Shown here piece after piece: positions 58,467 through 64,000 of a stretch of 64,000 nt of DNA. Origin of the DNA: Comamonadaceae bacterium. GTDB taxonomy: Bacteria; Pseudomonadota; Gammaproteobacteria; Burkholderiales; Burkholderiaceae_C. Below the pieces are notes generated by a model. That model ran no database searches and was not told where the DNA came from. It saw only the letters and a program-made list of their open reading frames with translations. Where the stretch lies: assembly GCA_947443645.1 (NCBI GenBank), contig CANEXF010000002.1, forward strand, positions 62,001 to 126,000, in the 5' to 3' direction. Each line of letters starts with the position of its first letter. The stretch's first letter is position 1. Position numbers and translations under genes: made by a program.

Positions 58467-58991
58467 ATGGCCATTTACCAGCTTGACGATCTGACCCCCG
58501 ATATCCACGCCTCCGCCTGGGTGGCAGACAATGCCCAGGTGCTGGGCCGCGTGACGCTGGCTGAGGACAGCAGTGTCTGGTTTGGCGTTGTGATACGCGG
58601 TGATACCGACACCATCAGCGTGGGGCGGGGCTCCAACATCCAGGACAACAGTGTCTTGCATGCCGACCACGGCAGTCCGCTGGTGATTGGCGAGAACGTC
58701 ACCGTCGGCCACCAGGCCATGCTGCACGGCTGCAGCATTGGCGACGGCACGCTGATCGGCATTCAGGCGGTAGTGCTCAACGGCGCCAGGATAGGCAAGA
58801 ACTGCCTGGTCGGTGCGGGCGCACTGGTGACGGAGGGCAAGGTGTTTCCTGACGGCTCCATGATTCTGGGCAGTCCTGCAAAAGTGGTCAGGCAACTGAC
58901 GCCCGAGCAGATTGAGGGCCTGAAAATGAGCGCCAAAAACTACACGGCCAACGCCAAGCGCTACAAGTCCGGTCTTAAAAAGCTGGCTTGA
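58467..58991 (+). CDS. Gamma-class carbonic anhydrase-like protein
   Basis: Left-handed beta-helix protein of 174 residues in the YrdA/PaaY/CaiE group, built from hexapeptide repeats (for example VIGENVTVGHQAMLHGCSIG). Histidines at DHGSP, GHQAM and LHGC correspond to the zinc ligands of gamma carbonic anhydrases, so CO2 hydration or a thioesterase-like role is possible. It ends 32 bases before hslO. Divergent from the DUF455 gene with 118 bases between. Confidence 0.9.
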   Translation: MAIYQLDDLTPDIHASAWVADNAQVLGRVTLAEDSSVWFGVVIRGDTDTISVGRGSNIQDNSVLHADHGSPLVIGENVTVGHQAMLHGCSIGDGTLIGIQAVVLNGARIGKNCLVGAGALVTEGKVFPDGSMILGSPAKVVRQLTPEQIEGLKMSAKNYTANAKRYKSGLKKLA

Positions 58992-59023
58992 TCCGATTTC
59001 TTTTAGGTTTTACTTTTTTCGCT

Positions 59024-59992
59024 ATGTCTGAACTCCATAAATTTATCTTTGAGGGCCTGCCAGTGCGCGGCATGCTGGTTCGCCTGACCGACTCCTGGCA
59101 GGAAATCCTCAAGCGTCGGCAGGCCGCTGGCGGCTATCCGGTCGAGGTCATGCACCTGCTTGGCGAGATGGCCGCTGCGGGCGCGCTGATGCAAAGCAAT
59201 ATCAAATTCAACGGCGCGCTGGTGTTGCAGATTTTTGGTGATGGTCCGGTCAAGCTGGCGGTTGCCGAGGTTCAGCCCGATCTGAGCCTGCGCGCCACGG
59301 CCACCGTGACGGGCGCTGTCGAGTCCGGCAGCAGTCTGAGCCAGCTGGTCAACGTCAACAACGAGGGACGCTGCGCGATCACCCTGGACCCCAAGGACAA
59401 GTTGCCCGGACAGCAGGCCTACCAGGGTGTGGTGCCGCTTTTTGGCGACAGCCATGAAAAGCTTGAAAAGCTCAGCGAGGTGCTGGAGCACTACATGCTG
59501 CAAAGCGAACAACTCGATACCCGCCTGATTCTGGCCGCCGACGGTGAGGTGGCTGCTGGCTTGTTGATCCAGCGCCTGCCGGTCAAGGGCATGGGCAATC
59601 TGGAAGGCCAGATTGACAGGGACGCGAATGAAGACGAGATCGGCGTCAACGAAGACTACAAGCGTATTTCGATTCTTGCTGGAACGCTCAAGCGCGAGGA
59701 ATTGTTGAGCCTGGATGCCGACACGATTTTGCATCGCCTCTTTTGGGAGGAACCCATCACCCGCTATGAGCCTTTGACGCCGAGCTTTGCCTGCAGTTGC
59801 TCACGCGAGCGGGTTGGCAACATGCTGCGCAGTCTTGGGGTTGCCGAGGTTGAAAGCGTGATCGCAGAGCTTGGCGCCGTGGGCGTGACCTGCGAGTTTT
59901 GTGGCGCGCACTACGATTTTGACCCGGTGGACGCGGCGCAGATTTTTACCAATCCCACGCTGCAGCCGCCACCCAGCCCAACGGTTCAGTAG
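59024..59992 (+). CDS. hslO: Redox-regulated chaperone Hsp33
   Basis: Holdase chaperone of 322 residues activated by oxidation and unfolding, protecting proteins during oxidative and heat stress. The zinc-binding redox switch at the C-terminus has the four cysteines as CSC (in FACSCSRERV) and CEFC (in VTCEFCGAHYDF). The N-terminal domain starts LHKFIFEGLPVRGMLVRL. The ATG at 59024 is preferred over an upstream frame opening in the carbonic anhydrase gene's tail. Converges with the P-loop gene; stops overlap by seven bases. Confidence 0.95.
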   Translation: MSELHKFIFEGLPVRGMLVRLTDSWQEILKRRQAAGGYPVEVMHLLGEMAAAGALMQSNIKFNGALVLQIFGDGPVKLAVAEVQPDLSLRATATVTGAVESGSSLSQLVNVNNEGRCAITLDPKDKLPGQQAYQGVVPLFGDSHEKLEKLSEVLEHYMLQSEQLDTRLILAADGEVAAGLLIQRLPVKGMGNLEGQIDRDANEDEIGVNEDYKRISILAGTLKREELLSLDADTILHRLFWEEPITRYEPLTPSFACSCSRERVGNMLRSLGVAEVESVIAELGAVGVTCEFCGAHYDFDPVDAAQIFTNPTLQPPPSPTVQ

Positions 59993-60489
59993 CCTGAAGC
60001 CTGTGTCGCCCGCTTTTGCAGCAGGTCGGTGAGCAGCCTGTGCTCGCATTGCGGGTCGCTGCATTTGTCACAGGCCCAGACCCATGGCTTGTGGTTCAAA
60101 GCTGCCCCGGACTGAACATGCTGCCGGTGCTGCGGCATGAGGGCCTCCACAATGCTCAAGGCCTGGCTCAGTTTTTCGTCTGCCGAACCATAAAGCACCT
60201 GGAACGCGGCCTTGCTTAGCGCCAGTGCTGCGCGTATCGACTGGTCTGCCTGTTGTGTTGCGGCGTCGGTCGCCTGCAGGCCCATTAGGAGTCTGAGCGT
60301 TTGCTGGTTTGCCGGCGCCTGCGCCGCAGCCAGATCTGCACTGGCCACATAAGCCGGCCAGTCCAGCGCCTGCAGCGCCTGGCCGAGGGCTGTGGCCAGT
60401 TGCGATTTGCCGCTTCCAGGCGCGCCCATCAGCGCTACCTTCAGCGTCGCCAGTGCTGGCTTATTTGCTGATCTGTACAAAGATTTCAT
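59986..60489 (-). CDS. P-loop NTPase of unknown function with C-terminal Cys/His motif
   Basis: A 167-residue cytoplasmic protein. A clear Walker A (GAPGSGKSQLATALG) lies at about residues 21-35 and a Cys-x2-Cys-x4-Cys-x-His cluster (CDKCSDPQCEH, about 145-155) near the end could bind zinc. The central part is Ala/Gln-rich helix. I do not recognise a named family. The start overlaps the end of ftsB by 29 bases on the same strand, so it is translated from the same transcript. No clear Walker B. Confidence 0.7.
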   Translation of the reverse strand: MKSLYRSANKPALATLKVALMGAPGSGKSQLATALGQALQALDWPAYVASADLAAAQAPANQQTLRLLMGLQATDAATQQADQSIRAALALSKAAFQVLYGSADEKLSQALSIVEALMPQHRQHVQSGAALNHKPWVWACDKCSDPQCEHRLLTDLLQKRATQASGY

Positions 60490-60736
60490 TGGGCTTGACC
60501 ATGCCCAATTCACTGCGCGCCTTTTCTTCAACCATGTCCAGGCCTTCCTTGAGGTCCCTGACTTCTGCGGCCAACTGGTCATTGGCGGCCTGGGCCTGGA
60601 CGTTTTTCGCATGCTGCTCGTCGAGCCGCTGCTGCAATTCGCGCACACGGGGGATGCTGCCCCGGCCAAGCCAGAGTTGCGCGTGCAGCAACAGCAGCAG
60701 CGCAATCAGGATGGCGGAGATGAGGCGATGTCCCAC
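60461..60736 (-). CDS. ftsB: Cell division protein FtsB
   Basis: Bitopic inner membrane protein of 91 residues that joins FtsL and FtsQ in the divisome. It has a short cytoplasmic start, one transmembrane helix (about 5-22, LISAILIALLLLLHAQLWLG), and a periplasmic coiled coil (VRELQQRLDEQHAKNVQAQ) ending in ARSELGMVKPNEIFVQI, the conserved ExxAR-ExLGMxxPGE-type segment. It follows eno at 31 bases, the usual order in proteobacteria. Confidence 0.94.
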   Translation of the reverse strand: MGHRLISAILIALLLLLHAQLWLGRGSIPRVRELQQRLDEQHAKNVQAQAANDQLAAEVRDLKEGLDMVEEKARSELGMVKPNEIFVQISK

Positions 60737-60767
60737 GGCTGAACCACTCTTTAGTGCAGCAAGCGAC

Positions 60768-62051
<1,284 letters not shown>

Positions 62052-62096
62052 TTATTTGCTCTTTCAAAATCAATCAAAAAATCGGAAAACCGGGGG

Positions 62097-62387
62097 TCAA
62101 ACGCCTTCGACGATGACCATTCGCATGATGGATGCGCCACTTCTGGCCGCGATGGCCGAGGTGTATTCGGGGGAGTTGTAATAGTCCCTGGCCTTTTCGA
62201 CCGACGGGAATTTCAGTATCACGACGCGATCGGGCGTCCAGTCACCCTCGAGCACTTCGACAGCGCCGCCGCGGGCGCAAAACTCAGCGCCGCAGGCCTT
62301 TACCGCAATGGTCGACAGCGTTTTGTAGGCTTCGTATTGTTCAGGGTTGGTGACCGTGACGTTGGCAATGATGTAGGCCGATGGCAT
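62097..62387 (-). CDS. DUF1330 domain protein
   Basis: A 96-residue ferredoxin-like (dimeric alpha-beta barrel) protein of the DUF1330 family: IANVTVTNPEQYEAY, then FCARGGAVEVLEGDWTPDRVVILKFPSVEKARDYYNSPEY. Function unknown; the fold is shared with small monooxygenases and isomerases. It lies between kdsA (9 bases upstream) and eno (45 bases downstream) and is probably co-transcribed with them. Confidence 0.88.
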   Translation of the reverse strand: MPSAYIIANVTVTNPEQYEAYKTLSTIAVKACGAEFCARGGAVEVLEGDWTPDRVVILKFPSVEKARDYYNSPEYTSAIAARSGASIMRMVIVEGV

Positions 62388-62396
62388 GGTCGCTTC

Positions 62397-63254
62397 CTAT
62401 GCGTTGAAGTTGTTTTCCAGAAAACCGTTTTTCTTGGTCACACGGTCCAGCTCCAGCAGTGTTTCCAGCAGAGCCCGCATGTGCTTGAGCGGAACGGCAT
62501 TTGGCCCGTCGCTCATGGCTTTGGCCGGGTCTGGGTGGGTTTCCATAAAGAGTCCCGCGACACCAACGGCCACTGCGGCACGTGCGAGCACGGGCACCAT
62601 TTCTCGCTGGCCGCCACTGCTCGTGCCATTGCCGCCTGGCAACTGGACTGAGTGGGTGGCGTCAAACACCACCGGTGCGTGGGTTTCCCGCATGATCGCG
62701 AGGCTGCGCATGTCGGACACCAGGTTGTTGTAGCCAAAGCTCGCGCCGCGTTCGCAGGCCATGAAGCGGTCTTCGCTCAGGCCTTTTTCGCGCGCTGCGG
62801 CACGCGCTTTGTCTATGACATTTTTCATGTCGCCGGGCGCCAGAAACTGGCCCTTCTTGATATTCACCGGTTTGCCGGACTGAGCCACCGCATGGATGAA
62901 GTCGGTCTGACGGCAAAGAAATGCCGGTGTCTGCAGCACGTCAACCACGGCAGCTACCGCGGCGATGTCGGCCTCGGAGTGAACGTCAGTCAGTATAGGC
63001 ACGCCCAGATCACGTTTGACCTTGGCCAGTATCTCCAGTCCCTTGTGCATGCCGGGGCCGCGAAACGTGGTGCCGCTGGAGCGGTTGGCCTTGTCATAAC
63101 TGGACTTGAAGATAAAAGGTATGCCCAGGCTGGCCGTGATTTCCTTCAAGGTACCTGCGGTGTCCATCTGCAATTGCTCGGACTCAATCACGCAGGGCCC
63201 GGCAATCAGGAAAAAAGGCTGGTCCAGCCCAATGTCGAAGCCGCAAAGTTTCAT
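62397..63254 (-). CDS. kdsA: 3-deoxy-8-phosphooctulonate synthase
   Basis: Condenses arabinose 5-phosphate and phosphoenolpyruvate to KDO 8-phosphate, the first committed step to the inner core sugar of lipopolysaccharide. The 285-residue TIM barrel has [32 protein letters not shown], the [11 protein letters not shown] segment and [18 protein letters not shown]. The presence of Cys in AGPCVIE does not by itself decide between the metal-dependent and independent classes. Follows pyrG by 34 bases on the same strand. Confidence 0.97.
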   Translation of the reverse strand: MKLCGFDIGLDQPFFLIAGPCVIESEQLQMDTAGTLKEITASLGIPFIFKSSYDKANRSSGTTFRGPGMHKGLEILAKVKRDLGVPILTDVHSEADIAAVAAVVDVLQTPAFLCRQTDFIHAVAQSGKPVNIKKGQFLAPGDMKNVIDKARAAAREKGLSEDRFMACERGASFGYNNLVSDMRSLAIMRETHAPVVFDATHSVQLPGGNGTSSGGQREMVPVLARAAVAVGVAGLFMETHPDPAKAMSDGPNAVPLKHMRALLETLLELDRVTKKNGFLENNFNA

Positions 63255-63288
63255 GATTCGCGCGTGCCTGCGATCGTGCCGGCGTAAG

Positions 63289-64000
63289 TCACCCGACGAC
63301 CTTCAGGGCCTTGCCTGCGACCTGATGGTCCAGTGCGGCCTTGACGTAGGCATTGAACAGCGGATGGCCGTTCCATGGCGTCGACTTGAACTCCGGGTGA
63401 AACTGGACACCCACGTACCAGGGGTGCAGTGTTTGCGGCAGTTCAACGATTTCGGTGAGCTGCTCGCGCTGGGTCAGCGCCGAGATCACCAGACCGGCTT
63501 CGCGCAATGCGGGCAGGTAGTGCACATTGGCCTCGTAGCGATGGCGATGGCGTTCTGTGACCACGTCGCCATAGATTTTGTGCGCCAGCGTGCCCAGGGC
63601 GACGTCAGAACTCTGCGCGCCCAGGCGCATCGTGCCGCCCATGTCGGACTGCGCATCGCGCGTCTTGATGGTGCCGTCTTCATCTTTCCACTCTGTGATC
63701 AGGGCAATCACCGGGTGTGTCGTCTGCGGCGCGAATTCGGTGCTGTTGGCGTCTTTCAGGCCTGCAACATGGCGTGCGAATTCAATTGTCGCGACCTGCA
63801 TGCCCAGGCAGATGCCCAGGTAGGGAACCTTGTTTTCACGGGCATAGCGTGCAGCGCAAATCTTGCCTTCAACGCCGCGCACGCCGAAGCCGCCGGGCAC
63901 CAGAATGCCGTCAAACTTGGCCAGACGCGAGACGGTTTCTGGCGTGAGGGTTTCCGAGTCGATGTACTCGATCACGACCTTGGCATGGTTTTTCATGCCG
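63289..64000 (-). CDS. pyrG: CTP synthase (C-terminal part, runs off the window)
   Basis: The last step of pyrimidine nucleotide synthesis, UTP to CTP with glutamine as nitrogen donor. Only the C-terminal class I glutamine amidotransferase domain is in the window: [12 protein letters not shown] (oxyanion loop), the nucleophile Cys in LGICLGMQ, the [10 protein letters not shown] lid segment, and the catalytic His-Glu in VQFHPEFKS. The N-terminal synthase domain lies beyond 64000. Order pyrG-kdsA-DUF1330-eno-ftsB is kept as in relatives. Confidence 0.96.
   Translation of the reverse strand, partial: GMKNHAKVVIEYIDSETLTPETVSRLAKFDGILVPGGFGVRGVEGKICAARYARENKVPYLGICLGMQVATIEFARHVAGLKDANSTEFAPQTTHPVIALITEWKDEDGTIKTRDAQSDMGGTMRLGAQSSDVALGTLAHKIYGDVVTERHRHRYEANVHYLPALREAGLVISALTQREQLTEIVELPQTLHPWYVGVQFHPEFKSTPWNGHPLFNAYVKAALDHQVAGKALKVVG

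Overview
The window is chromosomal DNA of a betaproteobacterium, most likely Burkholderiales/Comamonadaceae of the Polaromonas-Rhodoferax type. This rests on protein resemblance, on gene order (tpiA-secG-tRNA-Leu-nuoA to N, then a DUF2818 gene; pyrG-kdsA-eno-ftsB), and on repeat families I associate with that group. I could run no database search, so genus is a guess. The window starts inside an oxidoreductase gene and ends inside pyrG. I found no rRNA, CRISPR array, prophage, transposase or integrase other than XerD.

Layout. 1-18.5 kb: tpiA, secG, tRNA-Leu(GAG) and a complete 14-gene complex I operon, followed by a DUF2818 membrane protein, a NUDIX hydrolase and a DUF1178 protein. 18.5-20.5 kb: a structured extragenic repeat, a decayed hicA remnant, an intact hicB-like gene, and a glutamate dehydrogenase. 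20.5-27.7 kb: an exporter-type ABC protein, then a MarR-outer membrane factor-EmrA-EmrB drug efflux set behind a near-consensus promoter. 27.7-33.7 kb: an orphan periplasmic binding protein, a SnoaL-like protein, and an AttH-like lipocalin, a small protein and an FtsX-type permease. 34.0-41.9 kb: a nine-gene catabolic cluster (LysR, AtzD/barbiturase-family ring-opening amidohydrolase, amidase, FAD monooxygenase, VOC protein, NMT1-type ABC importer). 42-49.5 kb: LolD-like ATPase, miaA, MFS pump, mutL, DedA and a Rieske oxygenase pair. 49.5-64 kb: housekeeping genes amiC, tsaE, queG, xerD, cfa, a gamma carbonic anhydrase gene, hslO, ftsB, eno, kdsA and pyrG.

Three observations stand out. First, the catabolic cluster lies exactly between the LolD-like ATPase (ending 41974) and the FtsX-type permease (starting 33740). 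Both are on the minus strand and both junctions carry the same 8 bp, TCATGCCT. Removing the cluster would rejoin ATPase stop and permease start as a normal ATGA overlap, so the cluster looks like a clean insertion that split a miaA-ATPase-permease-lipocalin operon. Second, the cluster combines lactam-ring opening, amide hydrolysis and flavin hydroxylation with a dedicated importer. This suggests degradation of an N-heterocycle by a route I do not recognise. Third, a short repeat with a constant 26-nt core occurs at least eight times between 21 and 58 kb, seven times inside protein genes. In every genic copy the core starts on a codon boundary, in one fixed frame per orientation, so it behaves like an in-frame protein-inserting palindromic element.
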